Notes: a model not told the origin generated them from the sequence alone. DNA of 64,000 bases from Trichaptum fuscoviolaceum (GCA_910574455.1 CAJSYZ010000007.1:4168461-4232460), one strand, 5' to 3'; shown: positions 22,072 to 35,500, counted from the stretch's first letter. Program-made: numbers and translations.

Positions 22072-24409
22072 TTAGAGCTTGGCTGCTCCTTGGGCACCGC
22101 CATAGACGAGTGCTGCATTCTTTTTGATGCGCGCCTCACCAACGTATTTCATCTTCTGAACCTCCTTGACTGCAGTATCCATGCCTACTTCTTCAGTCCA
22201 CCTGGTGAAAGCTTCGGCATCGATCTCCCTCTCCGGCTCGTTGTTCACATGAGACCAGACCGCGTGCTCCAGGAGATACAGCGCAGCTGTCATGTACCCG
22301 AACAGCATGATACCCGGACGAGGGACGAGGGGAGAGACCGGCTTTGCGAATGCAGACGTGAATTGTGACAGAGCCACTTGCAGCAGACTAATGGCCGAGC
22401 TGATGTCTGCCAACAATGTTAGTGGGACTGTCGCTATGATGGCATTAGCCCACTGAGATGAGAGAATATCGTCAGTGTTAATTCTTTCCAATTCTGTGAA
22501 CAATACTCACTTTTAGATACGCAGGAATTGCAGCCGGGTCCGCAGCAGCTCGCACAAGGTCCAGAGACAAAACCACGATCTAGCGCAAACAAGTTTTAAT
22601 TCAGGGAAGATCGAGCGATGCAGATTACGCACAGTTCCTTCCCAGATTCTCTCGACGAGATTATCGCGAATCATCCTATTCGACATTAAGCACCTCGTAT
22701 TCTGCGAAAGAGATTACGAGAGTACCTCCCAATCCCAGTCTCTTCCATATATCCCTGCCCTCCCAAAGCAGCCATGCACTCTTCAAGCGCCGCAACACCC
22801 TTCTCAGCAGCGAAGGCCTTCACAGTCGGTGTAAGCAGACGCAGTCTCCGCTTATCATCTGGAGTCGCCGTTCCGCACTCTGTCTTTCCCAGAAGGTGCG
22901 AGACGCCGAAGAAGAAGTGAGACAGGCCGCGATAAACCAGCGAGATCTTCGCAAGCTCCTCTATGTGCAAAGGGACGTCCTTCAGGCATGTTGTTTGGCC
23001 CTGGATGCGACGCACGGACGCATACGCCTTTGCAATGGCCAGTCCGCGCCTAAGGTACCCAACGCTCCCGCAAGCACTATGCACGCGCGTAATGTTCAAG
23101 ACTGGTGTAATGCTCTTCACACCGGCATTCAGGGGACTCAGCAAATACGCCTCCGTGTTATTTAGGGAGAGCTCAGCGGTGGGCAATATGTGTGTCCCAA
23201 CCTTGTTTTTTAGTCTGTGTACGAGGATACCATTGCTTATGGATGACGGACGCGTAGCTCCCGGAGGAACGATGAGAGGAAGGCGAAGCGGCACGACGAA
23301 AAGTGAGAGCCCCCGAGAGCCTTGGGAGACCGACCCAGTACGTGCGAGGGCGAGAGAAATATTGCTATCTGTCGCGCTGGAGAACCACTTGAAGCCATCC
23401 AGAGTATACTTGGCTCCTGGAGTAGATGCATCTGCTATACCCGGGGCTACAGTGGCCACTGTCTCGGTTTGCGACACGTCCGAGCCTCCGGGTCTCTAGG
23501 AATTCGGTTTAGGTCATTCCATGATACTGTAGGAAGATAAACTCTGATTACCTCTGTCATCCATTGGCCTGCAGTGAAAGCGACCTCCGGATCCCGACTG
23601 TTTATTTCGTGTTATTATTGTGGCCTAAAAACGGAGAGCGGGACAAACCTAACGAGTCGCGATAATATGTCCCTTTTCATCTCTGGAGTTCCGAGAAGCT
23701 CAAGCACTACAGCAAGGCATCAGTGACCGATACTATTCTAAGTGGTTTCTGGACGTACCTCTGGCCGATCCATCCGTCATACTCAAGGGGCAGAATATCT
23801 ATATTGATGACCGGCTCATTAAATACAGCCACTATGCAAGACATTTATGTACACGCACCACTTGACCATCTCCTGCTGATAGCACCTCTTTTGCGAATCC
23901 ATATACTCGGCTGAGGTCCCCGAATTCGCGTTCATAGAAAATGCCAATGACACCCTCTTCCTGGACGATCGCCTTCAGCTTCCGCCAGCTCTCCGAGGTG
24001 TTGAGGTGGTCGACCCGCTTGCCCCAGTGATCATACTGGGTGAGCGTCGGTAGAGTCGCTAATGAAGCAATTGGGCGAATTTCTGGAGAGGAGTCATGAA
24101 CGAATTATGTTGTGAGTTTTATATTAGACAACTCACCATTTGTAATCCTTTCCCCAAAGCGAGCCAAATCTGCTTCAATTTTCTTGAGGGCTCTACATGA
24201 ACGTTTGGTCAGCTTACTTCCAGCACCGAAATAGCGGCGTACAGACCTTTCCTGCAACTGGAAGTACCGCCGAAGCAAGCTCGGAAGGACAGGATCGCTT
24301 GTATACGGGTTCGGCTCCTCGTATGGAATCTGATCATCCAACTAAACTTTAGGTATCTAAATGGAGCTTCGAAATCACGTACGTGTTGGAACCCGTCTTC
24401 CACCCGCAT
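22072..24409 (-). CDS. AidB-like acyl-CoA dehydrogenase
   Basis: Flavoprotein of the acyl-CoA dehydrogenase superfamily, closest in layout to the bacterial AidB group. It starts MRVEDGFQH at 24409, with a first intron at about 24376-24342, then PNPYTSDPVLPSLLRRYF, ALKKIEADLARFGERITN, LPTLTQYDHWGKRVDHLNTS and WRKLKAIVQEEGVIGIFYER. The FAD/substrate core contains YTLDGFKWFSSATDSNISL, GLSLFVVPLRLP, GILVHRLKNKVGTHILPTAE and ITRVHSACGSVGYLRRGLAI. ECMAALGGQGYMEETGIGR is the C-terminal domain signature. Last exons run to IKKNAALVYGGAQGAAKL. At least nine introns. The reaction is not established for fungal members; oxidation of an acyl-CoA-like substrate is inferred from the fold. Confidence 0.9.
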
Positions 24410-25111
24410 CTTGGCTTAGTATACCCTTAAGTATGTAAAGGAAACGATGGCGGTAAGCGCAGGTTCACCTCCGGGCACGTCGACGAAGTTTCAAGTTGGT
24501 AGGTTCGGAATTCGCAAAATGAGACTCGAAGTCGATCTGGTTTAGGTGAGAGAGACCAAGCTCAAGAGGTGGTACTTATAAGTACCCATCTCCGGTTGTC
24601 GTTTCACAGCAAATTCCCGGATCATTATGGCCGGAAGGTCGCACGTGATACAAGGACAGAATGCGGGGTAATGCGGAGATCTCATAAACAGATCTTTGTG
24701 GTCTCTGAAGTCAAGGGAACATGGAAAGCAGGTCTTTTATGAAATGTAGGAAGGGACATGTGGGTTCATCCATGATCCAAGACAACAACCTCGGCCGGTC
24801 TGCAAGTATTGCAAATATTAGTGAACAAAAGGAAAAGATGCTGACTTTCCCGTAGTATGGGCTGTTTGCATGTATTTGGTACGGTTGTGTGTGTCATTCT
24901 CACGACCATTTCCATACTCCTTTCAAGTTTGCATCTTTCAAGTTCTACTTCTCTACCTCCATCACTTTCTACTACCTCTACTCTTCTTCTTAAGTACTCT
25001 AACTCTGGACCTCTGATTACTTTGGGTTTATAAGACTTAAGCACATCCAATAGCCCTTTACCATTCTAGCCTTATCTCAAGCTAACATATGCACTTAGCC
25101 AGTCTCTTGGC
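24410..25111. other. Intergenic, 0.7 kb
   Basis: Upstream of both divergent neighbours. The region from 24.9 kb is AT- and pyrimidine-rich. A 94-codon minus frame at 24766-25050 is charged but has no recognised features and is probably chance; an upstream exon of the next gene could also lie here. Confidence 0.4.
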
Positions 25112-27030
25112 ATGAATAAAAGAGAGAAAACTGTTCAGTTGGTTTATGCCAACTTGGAACTTTCACCTCGCTCTCTAAATATTCCTATTCTGCCTACTAG
25201 AGAAGAGGAATCCGCCTCACTACAGCTCTCTTTACAAAGAAATAGCAAGGAGAATATTATACCAACCTTATCTCAATCATCCAGAGGAAGTAGAAAGGCT
25301 GGCCAATTAATGGATAAAGGCTGTTCAAGTTTCCAGAATACAAATGAAAGCCAGTTAAAGTGTGTGCATTTATTCCTTTGAAATTTTGCATAACCTTATA
25401 CATCTTAAATCACTTAGAATAGGAGAGTCTCCATTAAAGACTGTAAAGGAGGTTTATATTGAGCTGCCCAAACTCAAGCACCTTCAATCACCAAAGAAGC
25501 TACAGAAAAATTATATTTCCAAATCAGCCTCCATTACAAGCTTACAATCATCTTCAAATGGTGCAAAGGGTATTGCTGCAGCTTATAATCAACAGGCATC
25601 CCTTAAAACTGCATCTTCAGAGACAGTATCACTGGCAGCAGCACAGCCACAGCCAACTTTCGTGCTTTCCAAGCAATCCACCCCGAAGACTCGAGATTCC
25701 ACACCAGATGAACTCCTCCTACTGCATAACCTCTCAACCGACTCAATTCATGCCATAGATGATCCGAAACCAGATGCTGCGGGAATTATTGCTCAGGAAC
25801 AAGCTCCACATTTACATCCAGATCCAGATGCTCAGACTTCGGGGTCCGAGAAGAATTCAAGCAGTAACTCCTCTCTTCTTGCGGACAACATAGGGCAACA
25901 ATCCTATACCGCCGATAAACCCAATCTAGCAGAAGAGGAGCTCGAAGCTGCATTAGAAGGAGGAGGAGGAAAGGAGACTACTATTGATCATGGCATCCCG
26001 AAGATGGTTTTCCTGCCTAAACCAAAGGGACACAGATCGGCTCGTTGGCGTCTGAGTCTGGCGCAAGGTTTTGACAGGGCTCCTTCCCCAATGGCATCTC
26101 GACGACAAACACTATCCGATGGCCTTTTAACAGACATTAGGACGCCCAGACAGCGATATTGTGCTCTTTTGGAGCAGCTCTACGGTTCAGGGGATATCCG
26201 TCGGGGCGATGGCCGAAAACCGACCAAGGTTGGTTTTAATGCTCTCTTGCTGCTTTGGTCTTGACCTAGTTTTTATAGGCCAAAGACGAAACTGCGAAAT
26301 CTACCGTACCTGATGACACTGAGATTTCAGTGCATGCATCGCAATACTTCACCCACAAACCCCCTCCTACGGCACAGCATTTGCCACGTAGCGCATTGGC
26401 CTTCGTTTCAACTCGGCTAGATCATCCACCCGACTGTGCTTTAGATGCTTCGGAAGCAGAATTAGAGGCAGGAGCTAGTGAACATGGTCCTGCTGATGGC
26501 GTTGCTTGCTCCGAAGAATTGTACATGGACGTAGATGTTCCCTCCACTTTTCCGAGCCCTGTCAAGGAATCCGCCAATTTTCTCTGCGACCAGGATCAAT
26601 CAGATCGACATGATAGTACGAGCGAGGAGACTCTCGTAGACGAGCAAGCACAAAAAGTCAAATCGCATAATCCTGAAGACTGGAAGAAAGATTTACGCGA
26701 CCTTGTGGTAGGCAAAAACACTGTCACTACGGCAGGCATTCTGAATATCAATACAGCCCTTCACTCCTTAGAAGAGATGATGCAGGCTTCTTCAGGCCAA
26801 GGCCTGGTACTGTCTTTGGTGCGTCATTAGCGCCGTTAATGATTTGCGAGAAGCAATCTAATTTTGTCCGATTTTAGATTTCTGAATTGTCGAAATGTTT
26901 GATGCAGATCAGGGATCTTCCTGATGATTATATCCCTTTTCATGACAGCTTCCAGATACGAGAAAGGGTCAACGCATTGCTCATTCAGGCCTTCGAACCC
27001 ATATGCTGTGATTTTGAACCGCTTTCATGA
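25112..27030 (+). CDS. Unrecognised protein, Ser/Gln-rich, with possible TFIIS-N/LEDGF-like helical C-terminus
   Basis: Three or four exons join in frame: 25112 to about 25359 (MNKREKTVQLVYANLELSPR), an intron to about 25420, IGESPLKTVKEVYIELPKLK onwards to about 26228, an intron, KDETAKSTVPDDTEISVHAS to about 26818, an intron, then ISELSKCLMQIRDLPDDYIP to CCDFEPLS with stop at 27028-27030. The middle is low complexity (Ser, Gln, Pro, acidic). The end (DWKKDLRDLVVGKNTVTTAG through FQIRERVNALLIQAF) is a run of amphipathic helices spaced like TFIIS N-terminal or LEDGF integrase-binding bundles; this is a weak pattern match, not an identification. More AT-rich than its neighbours in the first exon. 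Start uncertain; upstream exons possible. Confidence 0.6.
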
Positions 27031-27456
27031 TCAAAACCCCATCATTATGTTGCATTTCTATTATTATTTAAATTTGGAGGACTACATCAACATGTTTTGC
27101 TATTGTACTGTTTTGCCACTCAAGTCTTATCAACTTGCATTTGAACCTCACACATGCCGATGTACAGTACAAAGGCTAAGAATACATCGGGAGAAAATAT
27201 GATCGTTGTTATGAACTTGAAAGAGAGAGGTTCCACTGGCACTCCAAGGCTGCCACTGGCAGTGGCACTGGCATCCCAGAGTTTCCTTTCTCGGACTCGT
27301 GAGAAACAGCTCAGGTCACGGTGGAACGCGTGAACGATGTGCTCAACGTCGTGCTGCACACCATTCCCACATCACTAAATCCTTCATATAAATCCTCTCA
27401 TTTAAATCCTCCATCTTAGTTCTAGCTTTAGACTTACCCTCGTGAAATCTATCACT
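27031..27456. other. Intergenic upstream of the syntaxin gene
   Basis: About 0.4 kb. Contains a short imperfect repeat of TGGCAC/GCCACTGGCA around 27233-27275 and CTCATTTAAATCCTCC-like repeats just before the start codon. No gene seen. Confidence 0.4.
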
Positions 27457-28642
27457 ATGAGCTTCCAGGACATCGAGACAGGCCTGGCGCAACCACCGCA
27501 TGCACCATCTTCGTCCGTTCCGCAGTCACGAGAAGAGGCAGCGTTTATCAGCTTACAGTCTTCATTGTCACTACAAGTCTTTAAGATCAATGCCAATGTA
27601 CAAGGAATTCTGAAACTTGTGGACCAGCTGGGGACTGCGAGAGACACTGGCTCCGTTCGCACTGCCTTGTAAGTCATGATTCACTTTAGCGAGGACTTGC
27701 AACACAACACTCACTGACGTCACCAGACATAATCTCACTGAAACGACTCGAGACATGGCGAAGAGGGGGTCAGACGATTTGAAGAAGCTCGCTGCACTAC
27801 AATCCACTCTAGTAAGTACTGCAATTTGTCAAGTAACTCCTGGTCGGGTTCTGAAAACCTACGCCACCATTAGCCCAGTCAGAAGACCGCACTTCAGAAG
27901 ACTTCACATGACTTTCAGCTTTCGCTCGTAGCATTCCAGCGTGCACAGCAGGTCAGCGCTGAGCGCCAAAGAACGGTTGTTGAAGGTGTCAAGCATGCGG
28001 TCGAGGAAGAGCAAGCGGCGGAAGCGTGCGTTTTAATGAACTTCAGCCTGCTATGGACCGGCGTATTGATTCCATTATTGCCAATGTCCTAGATTAGAAG
28101 CACAATCGACTTCCCCGACTGCTCAATTACAAACGCAAGTTCTTCAACAGTACGTCTATCATTCTCGGGATCTTGATGTAGAAAAGTCCAATTTAAACTG
28201 TCTGACAGGCAATTATCACCACATGAGCTAGCGTACCAAGAGTCGCTAATTACGGAACGGGAAGCGGAAATTCGAGAAATTGAGACCGGTATACACGAGC
28301 TATCTGAAATCTTCCGCGACTTGGGCACTTTAGTCAATGAACAAGGAGGCATGCTAGGTTTGCGCTTTTTCGACTTCTCGCGGTTTAGAAACGAGAGGCT
28401 AATAGCTCGTGAATCAAATTAGATAATATCGAGTCAAATATCTCGTCTGTCGCTGTTGACACGTCAGGAGCTGCAGAAGAATTAACGACCGCATCCGAGT
28501 ATCAACGAAGAGCCGGTCGACGAGCAGCATGTTTGATGATCATCATAGTCATCGTCGTCTGCATTGTTCTATTGGCTGTAAGTCTCACTAATTTCTGCGT
28601 GGTACTCTGCTGGACCTAATCTGCATACAGATACTCTCTTGA
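27457..28642 (+). CDS. PEP12: Syntaxin-like t-SNARE (Pep12 / syntaxin-7 type)
   Basis: Qa-SNARE for fusion at the endosome/prevacuole membrane. It starts MSFQDIETGLAQPP. The Habc domain has LQVFKINANVQGILKLVDQL, HNLTETTRDMAKRGSDDLKK and QKTSHDFQLSLVAFQRAQQ. After introns come EAQSTSPTAQLQTQVLQQ and LSPHELAYQESLITEREAEI, which begins the SNARE motif; IFRDLGTLVNEQGGMLDNIE contains the central-layer Gln. It continues to EYQRRAGRRAACLMIIIVIV, a basic juxtamembrane stretch and the single C-terminal membrane anchor, ending CIVLLAILS with stop at 28640-28642. Six or so introns. The intron at about 28032-28091 splices GCG+TTA to give EALEAQ. Pep12 is preferred over Sso1 because of the weak similarity to plasma-membrane syntaxins in the SNARE motif; the exact orthologue is not certain. 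Confidence 0.85.
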
Positions 28643-29782
28643 TTATGTGTAGATACCTCATATATGATTATTCACACCATCTCTGGACTCAATAGGCATG
28701 TACTTATGGGTTTTTAATATGTATCAGTTCCTCTCCGTCCTCTAATCTAATTGGGTATATGAATGGGTGCCGAATTTACCTTGGGACAACCAACCCACCT
28801 AATTTCAAAATAACGACTTTTGAGAATGCGTTCTTGGCACATACAATTTGCGCGCGGTACATTGTATCCGGTGAGCTTTCGATGATGCCGTTGTAATTAA
28901 GCAGTCTCTAACGCTCGAAAATCTACAGTCATTCTCTTGGCTTGACTAGGATTGAGTTGTATGTTCTCGTATTTATCACTTGCGTTCTTCCAGTGCGGGT
29001 GTCCGTGGATACCGTTGTTTCGCAACTCGAGCAAAGTTCGGTCGATGTGCGGGGGATCACAGAAATGTTGCGCATGTGATAATTGATGGTCAGTCAGTCG
29101 GTCAGCCCTTCGAATATCGCACTCTATTACAATGTCCAATCTTCTATGTTTCAGCAACTCAAAAGCAAATTAGCATCAAGCAATTTCGCCTGTTTGGTGT
29201 GAGAGTGGTCCCACCCACTGTTTGAGCGTAATTTAGGCACAAAGCGACCGAGCGAGGTAGTTTTTGGATCTGTCTATCTTTGAGTAGTAGTTATGTTGGA
29301 TTTCGGTGGGGTAGGGATGTTATGATGAATAGTGTTCTTTTCATAGAATACTCCGGCAATCGCGGGAGTCGTGGGCCAACAATGCCAGTGGTTGAACATG
29401 CTTCCGCTCAACCCCAGCTTGTGTGGAGTATCAAAACTGCTTCCAACTCTCTTCGTCAGTTGAGTAATAAATAGCCGGGGTTCGCCGCATGTTGCCTTGG
29501 TTAGCCATGTTTGTTATTTCATCGCGCCCGTCCTCAATGTTCTTACTGATGCATCATTCATTTGATTAGCGAAGCATGCAGCCGCACAGGAATGCCACGA
29601 GCATTCCACTCAAAATTTCCTGGAATGTGTGCTAACCCTACGCATGCGCTTTACCACCGTCTTGCGTAACACCACCCATTCGGTTCCTTCGCGAAGCCGG
29701 GCGCGATGCATATAATGTGCAGGGCGCAGTCATCAATTGAGTGTGAGCATTATTCCCCTTAACTCGTGTTAGGCCTAAGTCG
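28643..29782. other. Intergenic, 1.1 kb
   Basis: Between the syntaxin gene and the first DUF6533-type gene. Frames of 60-86 codons on both strands have no recognisable features. Nothing else seen. Confidence 0.45.
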
Positions 29783-32015
29783 ATGACAATCTCTGCCTTC
29801 CGCTGTTTGGTGCACGATATCGTACAGAGGTTGTCATGTTCTTGAGAGCTTTGTTAGCTCGGGACACTTCTCAAGAATCGGCATATGAAGACACCCTTGA
29901 CACGTGGGTGTTCCAACTTCACTCTCTGGCTTGAAAGCAGCTTCACATCTGAAACTACCGAAGGACTTTGACAAATGTATGCGATCCTCACCCCTTCTAC
30001 CGCCCATGATACTTAGTTCATCATTGGATAGTATGTCGCCTTCATTGGATACACTATTCTAGTATGGGACCACATCATTACATTTGATGACGAGGTGTGT
30101 TGGTTCCTGTTCCCCTTCAACGCGAAATCATCTAACGACGGCAATTCATTGAACAGATTCGATATATATGGCGCGGGCGAAGGAGTGCTCGTAAGTTAGA
30201 TCGCGAAAGCAATGCACGTCAAAGAAATTCTGACACTTCGATTTAGTTGTTTATTTATTTATTCTAGTAATCAGCATCACTCGGAGATTGTATCGTAGCT
30301 AATGAGTGATCGCAGAACCGATATTTTACACCTTTGAGTTTTATTGGGAATCTGACCGGTAAGTGTGCTTGCTCGCATATCGGCACCGCGGTCGTCTTAC
30401 TCATTCTACTACAGCGTACTTCTCGGATTGGTCTCATAAAGTTAGTTCCATTCCTTACTCAACAGTGTTGAGGTAATTGACATCGTTCTGTAGGGGTTTG
30501 TTGATTCAAGACTCCACAGGTATCGATGTTGATGTCCTCAAAGTTGTAGTCATTTCGTACGCTTTGAGGGGGCCACTGTAGCATTAGCGATTGAAATTAC
30601 AGGCATGATGATGCTGATACGGTGCAGTCTAATTCATCTACGCTGAGATAGCTGGAACTTACATACGTTTCAGAATACGTGCTTTGTATGCTGATAAACC
30701 AAGGATAGTACTACTCGTACTTCTCCTCCTACTTATCGAAATCGGTGTATTCACATGGCTTCTAACGCACGGTGAAGGTTAGCAGACTCGCATTACTTTG
30801 TGCGTTGGAGGGTTTGACTGACTCGGTAAACCGAAAGCTGTTCAACACGGACCCACTGTTCATGGTATGCTTATTACTCATTCAAGTGGAAGACGTATAC
30901 TAGACGCCCACTTCACAGCGTGCTCCATGATCTTTGATCCAAGCCTGTGCGTATCATATTCGTTCACATCTGAGCGCGGCTATCTGATGAATGCATTGCT
31001 ATGTAGCCACTTCTTTCCATCTCTTTCTGCTTGGATTCCACTCCTCTACGATACTATCGTCATTGTGCTTACAATATACCGGTGCATTGGGCCAGTGAAA
31101 CAGAAGACTGCCAGCCATATCGTCCGAACACTTCTAAAAGATGGTCTCCTTTATTATAGGTGAGTTTTCTCGTACGCCACGACAGGCCATCATTCTTCCC
31201 GGGGACGCTTGCTGAACAAAACTTCTTTGGTTACAGTGTTATTTTCGCCGTTAATCTTGTGCTTGCTATCATGATCGAAGCGTCTCCCGTGCGTACTCGG
31301 CCGATTCGGCTCCCCGAATGTTGATGCTTCTTTTGGAAAGAGAACTGACATATCTACTTATAGCCTGGCGTCAAGAACATATGTGCACAGTAAGTTCGTA
31401 CCCTCTTTTGAAACCCACAGCCATTTGATCTTTTCCATCTAGATTAGAACAACTGTATGTTTTTTTCACATGAAGTTTAAACCTGTTTTGATGATCGTGG
31501 TGCTTATGGCGCTTCGCGCATTCCTCCATCTAAGGTTAACGGTATGTCACTGTTCTAGGAGGCTCTCCTCACACGACTGACATTACTATGGGCACTAGGT
31601 TGCTATGATTAGCCGAATCACTCTAAACCTAAAGCGAGAGGTGCAGACAGATCCGACATCTGAGGCCGACACATATCTGTACCCTCGGACGATAGAAAGC
31701 CATCTTGTCGTTGACTACGACGAAATGCCGGGAACAATACGAAAAGCCAGGAGTGTTCTTATTTTGGGACAAGGAGCATCACGCGCCTCGTCCGGCAGGC
31801 GTTTCGCCGACATTTCGTTCGATGATACTGGGAGGGACGACTTGGAGCTGCAGCGGTATCGTCCCAGGCACCTGACATGCGCCGCACAGGACTCTATCGC
31901 GGAGAGCGCTGAGATCGATGACCCTTCTTGTCCCCCTAGAGCACACGCCGTCCTGACCGAGCGCGATGTATATGAGCTTCGAGCGCTACGCGCATCGGCG
32001 GTGCATCACGCGTAG
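29783..32015 (+). CDS. DUF6533-type multi-pass membrane protein, copy 1
   Basis: Member of the large Agaricomycete family of integral membrane proteins with an N-terminal DUF6533 domain; no biochemical function is established. Exons in order: YVAFIGYTILVWDHIITFDDE (split; first core helix), IRYIWRGRRSAR, NRYFTPLSFIGNLT, YFSDWSHK, CSHFVRFEGATVALAIEIT, IRALYADKPRIVLLVLLLLL, ACSMIFDPS, FFPSLSAWIPLLYDTIVIVL, VIFAVNLVLAIMIEASP, and a soluble tail beginning ISRITLNLKREVQ and ending YELRALRASAVHHA. About ten or more introns. The first exon (MTISAFRCLVHDIVQRL from 29783) was chosen by likeness to copy 2 and is uncertain. Confidence 0.75.
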
Positions 32016-33069
32016 GAGCTGTGCCACCTCTCTGACAAGGCCGATGGGCTTTGGTTGACTTGTATGTATGCCATGATCGATCAGGACTCGAAAGATGTCA
32101 CCGAGGACCGTTGTTTTGCTTCATACACACTGCAATGTTCACTCCTTCCGAATACTGTTAGTGTATCCTAGGTTCTGTTTTTGCTACTGTATCTTGATCT
32201 GTGTCTATATATATTTATTCTTGCATGATTACGAGGCACAGTCATTCTTCTAGCGAAGTGAAGCTCTGAAGCTTTTTTTCTTCTATCTTTCGACCATACT
32301 TGTTTGATTAGTACCTGCGCGGTCGTCATTCGTCCGATCGGTTTTAGCTTTTCGGTTTCCATCTTCTCGCTAGCCCACATATCGGTAATGTGCCTAAGAC
32401 TTGACTTGAGAAGGTATGCATGATTTCCATAGGCCATGCTCATTACTTACATTTGATCCGAGACACCGTAGGTTCCATTAATGTCCCTTCCGTGACTACC
32501 GCAGTGTGATTCCGAGTCGTTTGCTGCGGTCATCCGGGTGGTTCGTAATGCCAGAGTATGTACTCCAACATGTCCGCAGCGCCTCGTGGCTCATTCTAAC
32601 GCATGTCAACGGTTCCATCTTTCTTACAGCAGTATATGGGACGATGTACTTAACAAAGTATGAGGTTTACTATCGTCTATATCAAGCCCGGGCCAACACC
32701 TAATGATCCTCAGCACCTGCCCTATCAGGGCTGTTACATCGAAATCCGATCTATCCGAGCTGCCGCATTTCTATTATAAGAGCATCAGTCTAACGATCTA
32801 CCCCGCCTCCGCGCTTGGCGCAGTGGGGACGATTACGGGTAATCAAGATATAAGTTGCAATCGAGATGAGTTACCTCGATACGTCTTCTCGTACTCGAAC
32901 ACTGCCTCGTTGCGCAAGCGCTCTTCTTGTGGCTTTACAGTTATAAAGCACCTTAGGGGTCATTCTCTCCCGCCTATCTTCCACATGCAAACCTCGAGCT
33001 TGGTCTTGGCGCTTAATGAACGGGCATTGGAAGTTGTAGCATCTGCTCATCCGGCGCTCTCTCCTTCAA
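32016..33069. other. Intergenic, 1 kb
   Basis: Between two tandem DUF6533-type genes. Frames of 65 to 131 codons show no family features. I looked for remnants of another membrane-protein copy and found none that I could align. Confidence 0.4.
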
Positions 33070-35195
33070 ATGACGACATCGGACTCTGTTGTTCATAGCC
33101 TCCTCCTACAGCTCTATGCTGACGTTGTCGAGGAGGATAAGAAGTTTGTGTAAGAGCATTCTGTTTCTCATCCTATGATGGCGAAGATTCCCCTAACATC
33201 AATGTAAACCATAAGGATAATAACCAATGTCGGTTCACTCGCTCTGGCGTCTCCATCTTGTTACCTAGCTAAACTACGCAGTATGTGGCCTTCATAGGAT
33301 ACACCATCCTCGTCTGGGACCATATTATCATATTCGCGGATGAGGTTCGATATATGTGGCGTGGAAGCCGAGGGACTAGTAAGATCGATTTCCGTCCGGC
33401 CTCCAGCTAATATGACTAACGACACTGGACATCTGCGGGTAGTATTCTATTTATTTCTTATCGTAAGTGAAGACACACCATCCGACGTGTCGCGTTAATT
33501 CATCATGGTTTCAATTGGCAGAATCGATACTTCACACCTCTCGCGTTTATTGGGAACCTTGCTGGTGCGTACATAACTTTTGCAATACATTGCCGCTTGT
33601 CTCATCCTCGGTAATAGCCTATCTATCCAATTGGAGCCCAGAGGTAAAGCCGTTAACTACAGCGACCAGTTCTTTCGGTTTAATTGTATTGCACTTCTGC
33701 AGCATTGCAAACATTTCGTCCGTTACGAGGGCGCATGCACTATTATCGCACTAGAAGTAACTGCTCTTATGATGTTTCATAGGTATGCGCGTTCACTTCT
33801 AGCATCGTGTATCCCTACTAAGCTTATGAATATCCTACCCATTATGAAGGGTGTACGCTTTATATAATGGCCAGAAATTTATCATAGGCTCGCTAGCTGT
33901 ACTGCTTGCCATTGACATGGGAGTAATGGCATGGCTTATGTCTCATGGTATATGTAAGATACATATCTCCAGCTTCGGTCGGACAACTACTGACGCCAGG
34001 CCTAGCCGTCACCCACCCACTGGGAGAATATGGTGAGATTTACAGAGGATAGTTGCGTACTAGCCGATGCTGAAGGTCAAACTTTAGCGTGCACAATGAT
34101 ATTTGACTCTAGTGTGTGAGTCTTTCTAGGTTCGCATTACCGTAAATGTCACTGATCTCAGGTAACGATATTTAAAATTATCAGGGGGGACTGGGCATCT
34201 CTTTCTGCATGGCTCCCTCTCCTATATGACACTATAGTCATTTTACTTACTTTATGGAAATGTGTTCCTCGCGTGAGGAACAAGGGGATGAACAACTTCG
34301 CCATGACTGGCCATATCATCAGGACTCTAGTCAAAGATGGCTTGATGTATTACAGCGTCATTTTCTGCATCAACTTTGTCCTGGCAGTCATGATCATGAC
34401 CGCAAAGGTAAGGCTCTTATTTTCTATTTAGCCCATGTTGGATCTACTAGTAATCTGACTTGACATCACTTCAATTAGGCACAGCTCAAGAACATAACAG
34501 CGCAGTAAGTCCTCCACCTTACATGACCTTGGAAAGAAAAGCTTAACGACATCCGTTGCACAGGATTGAACAATTGTGAGTGACCAATGAGACAGAGTTG
34601 AACATATCCGCTTATCGCCTCTCCGCGGACTTTCTCCAGACTGACAGTCGCTATGATGTCGCGTATAACCATATCGCTCAGACGGGAGGCCGAAATTGCA
34701 CGCGTCGGCCCCGAACGCATCGACGACTTGTACCTGGATTCAAACTACCACTACAACCCTCATTCATTGCCTGGCGTGTCGAGCGCAGGATCTCACACAG
34801 TCCTGGAACACATTAGCGTCATCCCGCGCAGCCACCGGTCCTCACACGCAAGTAAACGCCAAACGCTTGTCAGTGGTGCGCCGTTGCCCCATTCCTGCGC
34901 CCATCCTCGAAGGACCCGCAACGCACTCACCCGCTTTCTGAGCCACAGCCGAATATCGCGTTCTTTCAGTGCGGTAGACACGGTGCTCAGCATTAGTCCG
35001 GCTCATACAGACGAAGCGATCGAAGCAGAACAACGGCATGAGCTCACCTTTGCTCGTGTGCGTGAGCGCCAGCTTGCCAGAGATGCAAAGGTTCCTATCA
35101 TATCGGAGCATGAGCCACTCAGCTGGCAGGACGCGTACGAGCTTCGTACACTACGCCCCTCTACCGCAGGTTCCGATAGCTTCTTCAGGCTTTAA
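33070..35195 (+). CDS. DUF6533-type multi-pass membrane protein, copy 2
   Basis: Tandem paralogue of copy 1 in the same orientation. First exon MTTSDSVVHSLLLQLYADV, then YVAFIGYTILVWDHIIIFAD and VRYMWRGSRG, NRYFTPLAFIGNLA, CKHFVRYEGACTIIALEVTA, VYALYNGQKFIIGSLAVLLA, IDMGVMAWLMSHG, ACTMIFDS, WDWASLSAWLPLLYDTIVI-like helix, GLMYYSVIFCINFVLAVMIM and the tail from MMSRITISLRREAEIARVG to PSTAGSDSFFRL. The repeated phrase MSRIT-[IL]-[NS]-L at the start of the tail is shared by all three copies. At least eight introns. First exon end uncertain. Confidence 0.75.
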
Positions 35196-35500
35196 CTCTG
35201 TTCAACGGATAAACACTCGACATCTGTGTTCAACCTTATAAGAATGTACGATAGTTGGTTGCATAGGTGTAGATTACTACATAGTTGCGATTGTAGTATA
35301 CCCCCTCATACTGCTGTATACGTATAGCATTCATAATGATATATAAAAATGAAAGTTGAGCGCATGAACAGGCTATGTACGCTTCATATACAAATAGCAT
35401 AATCATACATGCATAACGAATAAATAGATAGAGTGAGATGTGAGTGTAGAAGTCCGCAAAATATCGGCGTCATGCCAAGTTATCTTTAAGAATTGAAAAT
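35196..35500. other. Short AT-rich intergenic between convergent genes
   Basis: About 0.3 kb between DUF6533 copy 2 and the Aurora kinase, rich in ATA/TAT. No gene seen. Confidence 0.4.
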
